Notes under the pieces: generated by a model
Told to the model about the DNA's origin: nothing
The model's database searches: none
The model's input: only the letters and a program-made list of their open reading frames with translations
Part shown: one piece after another, positions 35,601 through 44,528 of the stretch
How positions within the stretch are numbered: the stretch's first letter is position 1
Layout of the letters: each line of letters starts with the position of its first letter
Assembly: GCA_043744255.1 (NCBI GenBank)
Contig: JAYTVA010000042.1
Span: 23,160-87,159 of the forward strand
Direction: 5' to 3'
DNA: 64,000 nt
Origin: UKL13-2 sp043744255
GTDB taxonomy: Bacteria; Pseudomonadota; Gammaproteobacteria; Burkholderiales; Usitatibacteraceae
Made by a program: the position numbers and the translations under genes

Positions 35601-38600
35601 GTGCATTGAGTTCCTGCACCAAATCCGGTCGCGCAATGGGCCAGTTGTGCGTGACCAAGCCACGCACCATGGCATTGACGGCATCGACCCCTTCGCGTGT
35701 GACTTCAAGCTGGCGCTGCGACCACGCGGGTGCGACGTCAATCGCATCCTGTAGCCATTTTTCCAGTGCGTGCGCAACGTCGGCGATCATGGTGAAACCG
35801 GTGGTGCGCGAGGAGCTGGTCAAGGTATGCGCGGCGCGCATGAATTCGAATGAGACCGGCTTTTGCATGTTGGCTTCAACCGCAGCCATCTCGTTGTCGA
35901 GCGTGGCCGAATGGGAATTGGCTTCGTCCAAATAAATACTGAAGAACGCCGCAGCCAGTTTGACGGGGCCGATGTGCACCTCGGCAATTTCCGGCGCAGG
36001 CAGCATGGTCGGCTCAGGCGGCGCGTCCGCGATCACGACCGTAGGTATTTCGGCCACGACCGGCACCACGAGTTGTTGCAGCGGTTGCGTGGCCTGTAGA
36101 TCGAATTCGGCAGCGGCCTGCGGCGGGGGTGCGCCGAGATCGAGTGACGGCAAGTCCAAGCCACTGAACAGCGGTGGCACCGCCACCACCACGACCGGTG
36201 TGGCAACCGCCGCTGGTAGCGAAAGCTCTTTGTCGTTCTTGATGAGATCGGCCATGCGTGCGATCTCGGTGCCGTCTATCTTGGTGTGACCCTCGGCCTG
36301 CAATTGCTCGACCCATGCTTGAAACGCGGTGGACGAGTGATCGATGAAATGCAGCAGGCTGGACGACGCCGGTTTTTCGTCTTTGAGCGACTTGTTGGCG
36401 ACCTGCTCGCAGTTCCAAGCCACATCACCGAGGTCATTGAGCCCGACCATCCGACCCGAGCCTTTGAGTGTGTGGTAGCCGCGACGAATGGTGGTGAGTG
36501 CCTCGCGATCATGCGGTGTTGCGCGCACGACCGCGAGGTTTTCGCGAATGGTGGCGACCACTTCGGTCGCTTCTTCTAGGAAAATTTCGAGCAACTCATG
36601 ATCGACTGCCGCCGCCGGTGCATCCATGAGTTGTACGGCTTGTTGGGTCGGCGCTTGCGCTGGCTTGCTGGGGGCAATTTCCTGCAGCGCCGCGCTCATG
36701 CCCACCTTGAGCGGATCGAAGCTGGCATCAATGGCTTTGAGCGCGTCTTCGCTTTGCTTCGCTGACTTGGTGTCTTCGATCAGCGTGGCTTCTTGCTGCA
36801 ATTCTTTGACCGCATCGCGTAGCTGCGCGCGTGGTGCGGTTGATTCGGGTTGCTGCTTCCAGTCTTCGTATGCCGCTTGCACTTTTTGTTTGGCGACATC
36901 GACATCGGTGGCCGATACTGGTGCCGGTGTCGGCATGGCCAAAATTTCCACTGGCTTTGCGGCAAGGCCAAAACGCAGCAGGGCAGGCAGCAATGCGTCG
37001 CGCGGCTGCGACGCGCCACGCTGTAACGCGCCGATGTAGAGGCCGAGTGCCGATACGCCTTCTGCGACCAATTCGGCGTCCTCACCGGTGCCACTTGATG
37101 CCCCCGAGGCGAATTGCGACACGCGCTCGCGCAACACTTGGTTGAGCGCAGCGGCTTCGTTCAACTCCAACATCGATAGCGCACCCTGCACCTGCGAGAA
37201 CAGCGGCAGCAGCGTGGTCAACTCGCCGGTCTTGCTGGGCTCGCGGAAAAAATTGTCCAGCGTGGTTTCGATAATCGCGAGATTGGCGTGCACCTCTTGT
37301 CCCACCTGAAACATGAGGATGCGCTCTTGTGCGCGCTGGGTGATGTCGTCCATCAAGCTGTTAGCGGCGGCATCGAGTGGCGGCAGGGTGGCACCGGTGA
37401 GCGCGCCCTTTACCCGTGCGCTAATGTTGGCAACGTGCGCCGGAAAATCGGCAGACAGTTTGAAATAATTTTCTAACGTCGATTCTGCGAACAATAGCGC
37501 GGTCGCCACTTCCAGGCCCTGCCCCTCGCTCAGCGTAGCCTGCGACTTATGGAGATGCGTGCCAGCCGTCGCCAATATCTGGAACAGCTGGGAGAGGTCA
37601 CGGTTCGATTGGTTTTGCGCATCGACGGCCAGCGCTTGCGCGTCGGCCACATACGGATCGAGCGACGCCTGATTGCCACTGCTGAATTTGAGCCAGTGTG
37701 CTTTGAGTAGCTGCAGCTTGTCGCGCAGTCCGCGCAGTACTAGCTTGCGTTGATCGTCCGCGACGCTATCGCCGACTGGCTCGGGGGCGGTCAGCAGTTC
37801 GTCCAAACGATAGAGCGCACGAATACGTTCAGTGCGCTCGGTCTTGACGTTGGCGTTGCCAATCACCAACAGCAAATCGCGAAATAATTTTTCGGGTACC
37901 TTTTGCACGCCTTCGATCAGCAATTTGATTTGCTGATCGATCTTGCCAAACAGCTGCACGGCGAGCGCACCGGCGTTATCCGGATCCCCCGCGACCACGT
38001 CAAAAAATCCGCCTGCGGTGTACCAAAACGCGCGCGTCGGCGAGCCGAGCTGTAGCGCCTCAATCGACAGCGTGGCATTGCGCATATCGCGGGCACCACC
38101 GGTGAGGTTTTTGTCGCGCAATAACTTCAGTAGCCCGGCTTGATAGACACTGCGGCGACGCGCGATCCCCTCAGAGAGGGTTTGCGCGTCCGGCGTGACC
38201 ACGGTGACGTCCGACATCGGCAACGTCACCGACAAGTCGGGCGAAAACAAATCGGCCTCGGTGGCGTCCTTGGCACCGCGCGCGCGATTGACGGCCACGT
38301 ACGCCGACGACAGCATCATCGGTCTATCTACACCCCCAGTCATGAGGTTGTCGAGATAGGCCGACAATCGCGCAATCGCGCTATGGGTGACCACCACGCG
38401 TTGCGGTATTTCGCCTCGCATCGCGGGATCCTCCAATGACGCCGCCAGTCGCTCGATCTCTTCGTTGAACCGGGTGGCCGCCCCCAAGCCGACCATCGAC
38501 AACGCGCCGGTCACCTGGTGCAAATGTGTGCTGACGAATTTGTGCGCCTTGGCGTCGGTCGGCTGCGCCAGCAACGCATCGAGGTGCGTACGCACTTCAC

Positions 38601-38682
38601 CCAATGAATGCTCGATCTCGGTCCTGACCCACGAGAGCGGGCCGATGTCGAAGGGTGCAGTAGCGATGGGGTTTGCAGCCAT
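32629..38682 (-). CDS. pilL: PilL/ChpA-like hybrid chemotaxis histidine kinase
   Basis: The CheA-type kinase of the pilus chemosensory system, 2017 residues. I see five Hpt-like four-helix modules: residue 55 (HQVTGALSMVG), about 496 (FSQVQGALSMLEL, no His), 737 (HTLKGSGRMVG), 952 (HTLTSSSRTTG) and 1277 (HTLKGSARMAG). Only those at 737 and 1277 have the full H-x-L-K-G-S motif. A Pro/Ala-rich linker lies at about 1115-1220. Then follow the CheA dimerisation helices, the ATPase (HLLRNAVSHG, GRGVGMDIVRN, about 1570-1700), a CheW-like domain and a C-terminal receiver with D1945 in VILLDVEMPRMDG. It ends the pilGHIJL run. Confidence 0.93.
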   Translation of the reverse strand: MAANPIATAPFDIGPLSWVRTEIEHSLGEVRTHLDALLAQPTDAKAHKFVSTHLHQVTGALSMVGLGAATRFNEEIERLAASLEDPAMRGEIPQRVVVTHSAIARLSAYLDNLMTGGVDRPMMLSSAYVAVNRARGAKDATEADLFSPDLSVTLPMSDVTVVTPDAQTLSEGIARRRSVYQAGLLKLLRDKNLTGGARDMRNATLSIEALQLGSPTRAFWYTAGGFFDVVAGDPDNAGALAVQLFGKIDQQIKLLIEGVQKVPEKLFRDLLLVIGNANVKTERTERIRALYRLDELLTAPEPVGDSVADDQRKLVLRGLRDKLQLLKAHWLKFSSGNQASLDPYVADAQALAVDAQNQSNRDLSQLFQILATAGTHLHKSQATLSEGQGLEVATALLFAESTLENYFKLSADFPAHVANISARVKGALTGATLPPLDAAANSLMDDITQRAQERILMFQVGQEVHANLAIIETTLDNFFREPSKTGELTTLLPLFSQVQGALSMLELNEAAALNQVLRERVSQFASGASSGTGEDAELVAEGVSALGLYIGALQRGASQPRDALLPALLRFGLAAKPVEILAMPTPAPVSATDVDVAKQKVQAAYEDWKQQPESTAPRAQLRDAVKELQQEATLIEDTKSAKQSEDALKAIDASFDPLKVGMSAALQEIAPSKPAQAPTQQAVQLMDAPAAAVDHELLEIFLEEATEVVATIRENLAVVRATPHDREALTTIRRGYHTLKGSGRMVGLNDLGDVAWNCEQVANKSLKDEKPASSSLLHFIDHSSTAFQAWVEQLQAEGHTKIDGTEIARMADLIKNDKELSLPAAVATPVVVVAVPPLFSGLDLPSLDLGAPPPQAAAEFDLQATQPLQQLVVPVVAEIPTVVIADAPPEPTMLPAPEIAEVHIGPVKLAAAFFSIYLDEANSHSATLDNEMAAVEANMQKPVSFEFMRAAHTLTSSSRTTGFTMIADVAHALEKWLQDAIDVAPAWSQRQLEVTREGVDAVNAMVRGLVTHNWPIARPDLVQELNALRSEFATDKRLQEAHKTASLLRATQAMTPPASPPVPPVAPHIAAPAVTAPSTETSPAPSDNADFDFFDVPAKPEVVAPPLAPVVERALEPPPVLPPVSPAPLAPAPPAPAPAAPASAPPAAPADSPWWKISAVAGAAIGGAALTGATASPFKVPGVPVPKSTEPVPPPLAPIETAPPVAVQSAVPPPVAALVAEPEQNRRVVKDDVDRDLLPIFLEEAREITPQVGDALRRWRAAPTNPAPAAELARHLHTLKGSARMAGLMRLGELSHVLETRVIDMAALAAPDAARFDQVDEGLDRFNVALGHLEKGELAAPMEIPVVPDVSQHLPAPMAKLAAARAEIIAEGEKLEGRERHALLRVSADMIDRFVNEAGELAIARSRIDLEVATFKRALMELAENATRMKMQLREIEIQAESQIQSRTKEAQEHGGDFDPLEFDRFSRMQELTRFVTESLNDVVTLQQSLAANLDETEAALLQQARITRELQQGLMGVRLVPLGNLQDRFYRLVRQTAKELDKKANLEFRGVRVEIDRSVLEKITAPFEHLLRNAVSHGLELPAERASQGKSEIGEITIDAQQVGNEVVLTLTDDGGGLNLERIRAKAIAQGLIDQDAEVTDAQLTQYIFMAGFSTADTVTQVSGRGVGMDIVRNEILSLGGRIDISTTAGRGTTFTIALPLTLAVTQAVLVKIGETTYAIPSVMIEQVQDFNGKRYEGLLERSEIDWKGNKYPLRSLEATLGGKPTVSATRRASVILAKSGQQRAAVQVDEIVGNREIVVKNIGPQLARLVGLSGATLMGSGQVILILNPVQLVYREAATVKVESGVPSAQSAVTVSTPEVQTGTSLAETMAANMFDDFGFVKDEKPVVVRTMPLVMVVDDSLTVRKITTRMLSREGFEVVTAKDGIDALQQLQDIEPDVILLDVEMPRMDGFEFARNARADARSRNIPIIMITSRTADKHRNRAFELGVNEYMGKPYQEEQLLAVIRTYTQKKAS

Positions 38683-38746
38683 GGGGAATTACGCCTTGGT
38701 GAGTCCGCGTGAGGAACGAAAGTCCGCGTCGTGCATGGAGTCGTGC

Positions 38747-41050
38747 TTAGAGTTTGAAGCCGGAGACCGATGCCTTCAGGTCGGATGCCACGTCGGCGAG
38801 ATCGCGAATGGAGGTGGCGGTTTGTTGCGTACCGATGGTGGTTTGGCGATTGATTTCCAGCATGGATTGCATGTTGCCCGCGACCTTGTTGGCTGACGTT
38901 GCCTGAGTCTGTGCATCGACCGAGATGCGTTGAATCAATGCAGCAAGATTTTTCGTCACCGCGTCGATCTCGGTCAGCGCCTGGCCGGCCGCATCAGACA
39001 GTTTTGCGCCATCGACCACGCCCGCCGTGGACTTTTCCATCGCGGCCACCGCGTCTTGGGTATCGGCCTGAATGGTTTTTACAATCGCGCCAATCTGCTT
39101 GGTGGCCTCACCGGAACGTTCCGCCAAGCGCTGCACCTCTTCGGCCACCACCGAGAAGCCGCGACCCGCTTCACCGGCCGACGCGGCTTGAATCGCGGCG
39201 TTGAGCGCCAGCACGTTGGTTTGTTCGGTAATGTCCGAAATCAACTCAACGATCTCGCCGATCTCTTGCGAGCTTTCGCCGAGGCGCTTAATCCGCTTTG
39301 AGGTTTCCTGAATCTGATCACGAATGTCGTTCATGCCGGCAATCGAGTTTTGCACCGCTACGCGCCCCTTGCTCGCAGCAGCCAACGAGCGCATAGCGAC
39401 CTGCGCGGATTCGTCAGCGGATGCCGAAACGGAGGTCAGGGTTTGCGCCACCAGCAGCACGTCCTGCGTGGTGGCCTGAATACCCTTGGATTGTTTTTCC
39501 GCCGCATCCAGCAATTGCACCGACACCGCCTGCGCTTGCTGCGAGCGCACCGACACCGAATTCGACGCGTTATTAACCCCCGTGACCAGCGTACGCAATT
39601 CGTCAATCGTGTAATTCATCGAGTCGGCAATCGCACCGGTGATGTCTTCAGTCACCTTCGCGCGAATCGTTAAGTCCCCGTCGGCCAAGTCGCCCATTTC
39701 GTTGAGCAGTCGCAAAATGGCTTCCTGATTTCGCTTGTTTTCCGCTTCCGATTCGGCGGCACGGCGACGCGCGTCGCCCAAGAACACGATGGCCAACAGC
39801 GCCAAGGTCGCCAACGTCAATAGCCCGAACAGGAGTGCGAGCAGCAGTGGCAGGATGCTTTTTTGCGTGGCGATGGCGCCCTGCAGTTTTTCCACGCTCG
39901 ACAGTAGCTGCTCGGAACCCTGTTGCAGTGAGCGACCCGACTGGCGCGCCGCGACCAGCTTTTGCACGTTGCCCAGGATCGGCTGAATATTTTTTTCGAA
40001 CGCGCTGAATTGCTCGCGCAATTTTGCCACCTGCGCTTTGCCATCGGCGTCGCGAAAGGCGGCCACACCGAGCGTGTCCGAACCCGATTCCAGCGCTTTC
40101 ACCAACTCGCGAAAATCGTTGGTGTCCTTGCCCAGCAAAAATGGCACTTCCGGGCCGATCACGTCGGCACCAAGAATCTCGGCAGCGCCGCGCGCCAAGC
40201 GTTCAGAGAGAAACGTCAGCCGATCCACTTTTAGAATTTGCGCGGGCGGCACACCTTTTTGTTGCATCAGTCCAGTCAAATCCTGCGCCAGTTGCGCCAT
40301 TTCGTCCGCACCGGTGCGCACCTGCGCGATGTTGCGCGAGAGATCAGTCAAGTCGGTTTTTGCGGCCAGGATGGCGGTGGATGCGTTCGCTGTGTCGGTG
40401 TAGCGTTTGTTCAACTCGTCGAGTCGCGACACCGTCTCATCGGAAGCACCTGCCGGGGGCACGGATGTGCCGAGTGCATCCCCACCTTCGTTGAGAGTCT
40501 TCAGCAAAACCTTGAACTCTTCGCTACTGCTTTGCAACTGTGCGAACGACGTCACGTCGCCACGCGCTGCCGAGCCACCCGCTTTTGCCAAGCGCTGCGT
40601 GTGGTACTGCATTTGCGCAGTGATGTTGTTGTAGGCCGCGCCGTGGCCGGCCTTGACGCGGTCATAGCCCAGCGCCAACAACGCCAACACCGCAAAAATC
40701 GCCGCGACGACCAATAGCGTAATGAGTTGCGACTCCAGCGGCTTGTCGCCGATGATCGGCACTTTGAACGCGGTGCCGGAGAGCTTCTGCGTTTTGTTGA
40801 TCTTGTTGGCCGCAACAGTCGCGGCGATCTTCTGCGTTTGGTTGGCGCTGGCACTGAAGTTGGTGCTGGTTTTGGTCGCTTCGGGACTGGCTGCGACCTG
40901 CGTAGTTGCGGGCGCGGCGACTGTCTTTGCGGTGCTGGCAAGTGTCTGTTTCTTGCCAAAGCCAAGCAGTGCGGCCAAGCCACCTTCTTTTTTTACCTTG
41001 GGCGCATCAGGCTTTTTGGGGCTTGAGGGTAACGGGGTTTGACTCGCCAT
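38747..41050 (-). CDS. pilJ: PilJ-type methyl-accepting chemoreceptor
   Basis: Receptor feeding the PilL kinase, 767 residues. A cytoplasmic N-terminal extension of about 105 residues, rich in Ala, Lys, Thr and Gln, precedes TM1 (QLITLLVVAAIFAVLALLAL). The periplasmic part is PilJ-type, TM2 is ILPLLLALLFGLLTLATLAL, then HAMP and a signalling hairpin with the tip NVLALNAAIQAASAGEAGRG. The extension is longer than in Pseudomonas PilJ, where TM1 lies near the N-terminus. No C-terminal methylesterase tether is visible. Lies 33 bp after pilI and 64 bp before pilL. Confidence 0.92.
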   Translation of the reverse strand: MASQTPLPSSPKKPDAPKVKKEGGLAALLGFGKKQTLASTAKTVAAPATTQVAASPEATKTSTNFSASANQTQKIAATVAANKINKTQKLSGTAFKVPIIGDKPLESQLITLLVVAAIFAVLALLALGYDRVKAGHGAAYNNITAQMQYHTQRLAKAGGSAARGDVTSFAQLQSSSEEFKVLLKTLNEGGDALGTSVPPAGASDETVSRLDELNKRYTDTANASTAILAAKTDLTDLSRNIAQVRTGADEMAQLAQDLTGLMQQKGVPPAQILKVDRLTFLSERLARGAAEILGADVIGPEVPFLLGKDTNDFRELVKALESGSDTLGVAAFRDADGKAQVAKLREQFSAFEKNIQPILGNVQKLVAARQSGRSLQQGSEQLLSSVEKLQGAIATQKSILPLLLALLFGLLTLATLALLAIVFLGDARRRAAESEAENKRNQEAILRLLNEMGDLADGDLTIRAKVTEDITGAIADSMNYTIDELRTLVTGVNNASNSVSVRSQQAQAVSVQLLDAAEKQSKGIQATTQDVLLVAQTLTSVSASADESAQVAMRSLAAASKGRVAVQNSIAGMNDIRDQIQETSKRIKRLGESSQEIGEIVELISDITEQTNVLALNAAIQAASAGEAGRGFSVVAEEVQRLAERSGEATKQIGAIVKTIQADTQDAVAAMEKSTAGVVDGAKLSDAAGQALTEIDAVTKNLAALIQRISVDAQTQATSANKVAGNMQSMLEINRQTTIGTQQTATSIRDLADVASDLKASVSGFKL

Positions 41051-41083
41051 CTTGATTCTCCAATACGTCGGTAAATTTTTCTT

Positions 41084-41632
41084 CTATTGCGCCACGGGCG
41101 AGTGCGCGCTCATAGCGTCGGTCTGACCCACTTCCAAAAATCGCGATTCGCGCGCCAGCACCGCGAGATCGAGTTCACTCCATGCGGTGCCGTTGGCATC
41201 GCGGTAGCGCGCCTTGACCCACGGGCGGTTGGCATCGGGCGCGCCATCGGCGGTGAAGGTATCCGGGTTATGCAGGCCGAGCATGCGCGTGACCAGCAAG
41301 CCTGCGCCTTCGATAATTTTCTCGTGAATCAGCACCACGCGGCGGTCACCACCTGCGCCAATGCTGGCACCGCCTTGATACGCGGAAAAATCGACCGTGC
41401 TGTACAGCTTGCCGCGCACATTCGATACGCCGCGAAACCATGGCTGGGTGAGCGGCACCGGGAAAAAATGCGGCACCGGAATCACTTCGCCGACGTCAGC
41501 AAGATTGACCAGCCAATTTTCGTTGCCGACTTGCAGGCCGAGCTTGGAGGCGACCGTTTTCCGCGATGACAAATCGCGCAGCCGCTCTGCGACCTGCTGC
41601 TGAAATTCTCGAAGACTGGTTTTGCGCGCCAT
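41084..41632 (-). CDS. pilI: CheW-like adaptor PilI
   Basis: A 182-residue CheW-domain protein that should couple the PilJ receptor to the PilL kinase. The CheW signature region is VIPVPHFFPVPLTQPWFRGVSNVRGKLY in two adjacent blocks (VGEVIPVPHFFPVP and WFRGVSNVRGKLYSTVDFSA). N-terminal helix KTSLREFQQQVAERLRDL is typical of PilI. It follows pilH by 9 bp and precedes pilJ, the standard order. Confidence 0.92.
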   Translation of the reverse strand: MARKTSLREFQQQVAERLRDLSSRKTVASKLGLQVGNENWLVNLADVGEVIPVPHFFPVPLTQPWFRGVSNVRGKLYSTVDFSAYQGGASIGAGGDRRVVLIHEKIIEGAGLLVTRMLGLHNPDTFTADGAPDANRPWVKARYRDANGTAWSELDLAVLARESRFLEVGQTDAMSAHSPVAQ

Positions 41633-41641
41633 GTCAAACCG

Positions 41642-42007
41642 CTAGCCGAGGGCTTTGATCTTGGCCAACAACTCGTCGGCGTTGACCGGCTTGACCAGAT
41701 AGTCCTTGGCGCCTTGCCGCATGCCCCAGATCTTATCGGTCTCCTGATCTTTGGTGGTACATAAAAATACCGCGATGTGCTTGGTGGCGTCATCACGCGA
41801 GATCGCGCGCGTTGCCTGAAAGCCGTTGAGGCCGGGCATGACTACGTCCATCAGAATCAAGTCCGGATTTTCCGACTTGGCCTTGGCGACGCCTTCCTCT
41901 CCATTCATCGCGATCACTGCGGTGTAGCCCGCCTTGAGTACCAGCGCCTGCAGGAAAGCGCGCTCGGTCGGCGAATCGTCAACTATCAAGATTTTCTTTA
42001 CGGTCAT
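41642..42007 (-). CDS. pilH: Response regulator PilH
   Basis: A stand-alone receiver of 121 residues with acidic D10/D11, phospho-acceptor D54 (LILMDVVMPGLNGF), and conserved Thr and Lys (LCTTKDQE, LVKPVN). PilH is one of two CheY-like regulators of the twitching-motility system and in Pseudomonas affects retraction or acts as a phosphate sink. It lies between pilG and pilI with short gaps, so it belongs to the same transcript. Confidence 0.93.
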   Translation of the reverse strand: MTVKKILIVDDSPTERAFLQALVLKAGYTAVIAMNGEEGVAKAKSENPDLILMDVVMPGLNGFQATRAISRDDATKHIAVFLCTTKDQETDKIWGMRQGAKDYLVKPVNADELLAKIKALG

Positions 42008-42090
42008 ACACGGTTCCGATCAATGCGAATAGCCTAGAGATACTGCAGACTGGGGGTTCTCGAAGTTTGTGTGGATGCGCCAGCGGCGTT

Positions 42091-42510
42091 TTAGACGGCG
42101 TTGCTTTCGCGTGTCGCGCGCCGCTCAGCAAGATGCGTCTCGACCGTGCGCAACAGGCTGTCCTTGGAAAAGGGTTTGGTCAAATACTCGTCGGAGCCCA
42201 CCATCCGCCCGCGTGCGCGGTCAAACAGGCTGTCTTTGCTGGACAGCATAATGACGGGCGTGGTTTTGTGTTTGCCATTTTTCTTGATCAGCGCACAGGT
42301 TTGGTAGCCATCCAACCGCGGCATCATGATGTCGACGAAAATGAGATCCGGCTGATGGTCGGCAATTTTCGACAAGGCGTCAAAGCCGTTCTCGGCCAGA
42401 ATCACCTGACACCCTGCCTGCATCAGAAAAATCTCTGCCGAGCGCCGAATAGTGTTCGAGTCATCGATCACCATTACTCTTACGCCTGACAATGCTTTTG
42501 ACTCCGCCAC
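42091..42510 (-). CDS. pilG: Response regulator PilG
   Basis: A stand-alone receiver of 139 residues with D16/D17 acidic pair, phospho-acceptor D60 (LIFVDIMMPRLDGY), and conserved Ser (MLSSKDSLFD) and Lys (LTKPFSKD). In Pseudomonas PilG promotes pilus extension. It is the first gene of the pilGHIJL run, 83 bp before pilH, and lies 137 bp downstream of rubredoxin; that gap probably holds the cluster promoter, though I cannot pick boxes with confidence. Confidence 0.93.
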   Translation of the reverse strand: MAESKALSGVRVMVIDDSNTIRRSAEIFLMQAGCQVILAENGFDALSKIADHQPDLIFVDIMMPRLDGYQTCALIKKNGKHKTTPVIMLSSKDSLFDRARGRMVGSDEYLTKPFSKDSLLRTVETHLAERRATRESNAV

Positions 42511-42647
42511 CGAATGTCCCTTGGGTTAGCCCACTATGTTGCATCAGTTTACTTCACCTCGCGACGGCGATGTTTCTTTCAAAACAAGAACAAAACCCAT
42601 GCACATCAAGCGAATTCCGCAGTCTACGCGTAAGTACTTGGTAGGGG

Positions 42648-42830
42648 CTACAACTCCACCATCTCAAAGTCTTCCTTGCGCGCGCCGCATTCGGGGCAGG
42701 CCCAGCTAATTGGTATGTCTTCCCAACGGGTGCCGGGCGCGATGCCATCATCGGGCCAGCCTGCGGCTTCGTCGTAAATCAGCCCGCACACGAGGCACAT
42801 CCACGTTTTGAAAGTTACTGTTGTTGTCAT
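42648..42830 (-). CDS. Rubredoxin
   Basis: A 60-residue iron-only electron carrier. The two ligand pairs are CLVCGLIYD and CPECGARK, with the usual aromatic residues between them (WEDIPISWACPECG). AGGATT precedes the ATG at 42830; an upstream in-frame start to 42896 adds an unrelated leader that runs into the thiD promoter region. In many betaproteobacteria rubredoxin stands at this position between thiD and pilG. Its electron partner is not in the window. Confidence 0.95.
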   Translation of the reverse strand: MTTTVTFKTWMCLVCGLIYDEAAGWPDDGIAPGTRWEDIPISWACPECGARKEDFEMVEL

Positions 42831-42981
42831 ACGAGTAATCCTGAACACCGTTGCCGCGAGGTTTGCCGTCTGCCGGGCTAAAATGTCGTACACCAAGCGA
42901 AGAGCGGCATTCTATCGCGATCACGCCACCGCTACCGCGATCTCGCTACCACCGCAGCAGCCACCATACAAAACCCACCCC

Positions 42982-43869
42982 ATGCCTGAATCACCCAAAG
43001 CGCCGCCCGCCGTGCTGACCTTCTCCGCCACCGACCCCTCGGGCGGCGCAGGCATGCAGGCTGATTTGCTGACGCTCTCGAGCATGGGCTGCCACCCACT
43101 CAGTGTCATTACCGCGATTACCGTGCAGGACACGGTCGGGGTCGAGGACATCTACCCGATGGACGCCGATTGGGTGGCCGATCAAGCGCGCGCGATTCTG
43201 GAGGATGTGCCGGTGGCGGCATTCAAAATCGGCGTGATGGGCAGTATTGAGAATATCGCCGTGATCGCCGAAATTGTTTCAGATTATCCGGAAATTCCGC
43301 TGATCCTCGACCCGGTGCTGGCGTCCGGACGTGGCGATGAATTTGCCAACGACGAGAGTATTCAAGCGATTCGCGAACTGTTGATTCCGCAGTGCACGAT
43401 CATTACGCCGAACTCCATCGAGCTGCGTCGTCTGGCGCTGGAAGAAGATGAAGAGGGCGTGGCGCTGGAAAAACTCGCTGCTCGCCTGATCGCCCTTGGT
43501 GCGGAATATATCCTCGTCACCGGCACCCATGAATCCACGGCCGATGTGATCAACACGCTATACAACGACAAGGGCATCGTCCGCAGCGACACATGGAAGC
43601 GCCTGCCGGGCAGCTATCACGGCTCGGGCTGTACGCTGGCATCGGCCATCGCCGCGACCATGGCGCGTGGCCTCGACATTTCGGATGCGATTCGCGAAGC
43701 GCAGGATTTTACTTGGCATTCGCTGAAGTTTGGCTATCGCCCAGGCATGGGGCAATTTGTGCCGGATCGCCTGTTCTGGGCGCGCGATGATGAAGATGAG
43801 CCTGCGGACAATGGCGACACTGCACGCGAACACGCGCAAGAAATCGACCCACACGGCACCAGACACTGA
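42982..43869 (+). CDS. thiD: Hydroxymethylpyrimidine/phosphomethylpyrimidine kinase
   Basis: Phosphorylates HMP and HMP phosphate in thiamine synthesis. The start region VLTFSATDPSGGAGMQADL is the substrate loop, then GVEDIYPMDADWVADQ, ILDPVLASGRGDEF, ILVTGTHES and the C-terminal ATP-site stretch GSYHGSGCTLASAIAA. 295 residues from the ATG at 42982; in-frame upstream codons are not homologous. thiE starts 8 bp downstream. I looked for a TPP riboswitch upstream and found none. Confidence 0.94.
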   Translation: MPESPKAPPAVLTFSATDPSGGAGMQADLLTLSSMGCHPLSVITAITVQDTVGVEDIYPMDADWVADQARAILEDVPVAAFKIGVMGSIENIAVIAEIVSDYPEIPLILDPVLASGRGDEFANDESIQAIRELLIPQCTIITPNSIELRRLALEEDEEGVALEKLAARLIALGAEYILVTGTHESTADVINTLYNDKGIVRSDTWKRLPGSYHGSGCTLASAIAATMARGLDISDAIREAQDFTWHSLKFGYRPGMGQFVPDRLFWARDDEDEPADNGDTAREHAQEIDPHGTRH

Positions 43870-43877
43870 GGCGCGAG

Positions 43878-44528
43878 ATGACAGCGTGCGTTCACGGGCT
43901 GTACGCCATTACCCCGGAATTGGTCGACACCGCCGTTCTGCTGACGCGCGTGCGCGCCGCGCTCACGGGCGGCGCGGGCGCGGTGCAGTATCGGCAGAAA
44001 CACGCTGACGCTGCGTTGCGCGTGGTTCAGGCCGGCGCGCTGGTCGCGCTGTGCAAAGCGCAACGTGTGCCGCTCATCATCAACGACGATGTGGCACTGG
44101 CACTGCGCGTCAACGCAGACGGCGTACACCTAGGCCGCGATGATGGCAGCGTGGCGGAGGCACGAAGCGCCTTGGGGGCGGACGCCATCATCGGCGTCTC
44201 TTGCTACAACGAGATGGCGTTAGCCGACGCTGCTGCGGCAGCGGGCGCGAATTACGCGGCATTTGGCAGCATATTTGCCTCAAACACCAAGCCTGGCGCG
44301 GTGCGCGCGAGTGTGGCCTTGCTTGCCGAGGCCAAGCACCGTCTCAATATTCCCATCGTCGCCATCGGCGGTGTCACCCTCGGCAATGCGCAACAATTGA
44401 TCGATGTGGACGTCGATGCCGTTGCCGTCATTTCCGATTTATTCGCTGCTCCCGACATCACCGCACGCGCGGCGATGTTTCACCAACTTTTTGAAAATCA
44501 TGTTCGAAAAAAGCCAGCAACTGTTTGA
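43878..44528 (+). CDS. thiE: Thiamine-phosphate synthase
   Basis: Joins HMP pyrophosphate and thiazole phosphate to make thiamine phosphate. Motifs: GLYAITPE, AVQYRQKHAD (substrate Gln and Lys), INDDVALALRVNADGVHLGRDD, GVSCYNE, ANYAAFGSIFASNTKPG and VAIGGVTLGNAQQL (phosphate loop). 216 residues. It overlaps hemL by 29 bp, so the two are translationally linked. With thiD it gives two late steps of thiamine synthesis. Confidence 0.94.
   Translation: MTACVHGLYAITPELVDTAVLLTRVRAALTGGAGAVQYRQKHADAALRVVQAGALVALCKAQRVPLIINDDVALALRVNADGVHLGRDDGSVAEARSALGADAIIGVSCYNEMALADAAAAAGANYAAFGSIFASNTKPGAVRASVALLAEAKHRLNIPIVAIGGVTLGNAQQLIDVDVDAVAVISDLFAAPDITARAAMFHQLFENHVRKKPATV

Noticed and set aside
42831..42981. 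TPP riboswitch ahead of thiD
   Set aside because: I looked for the conserved thi-box words and paired arms and found neither.
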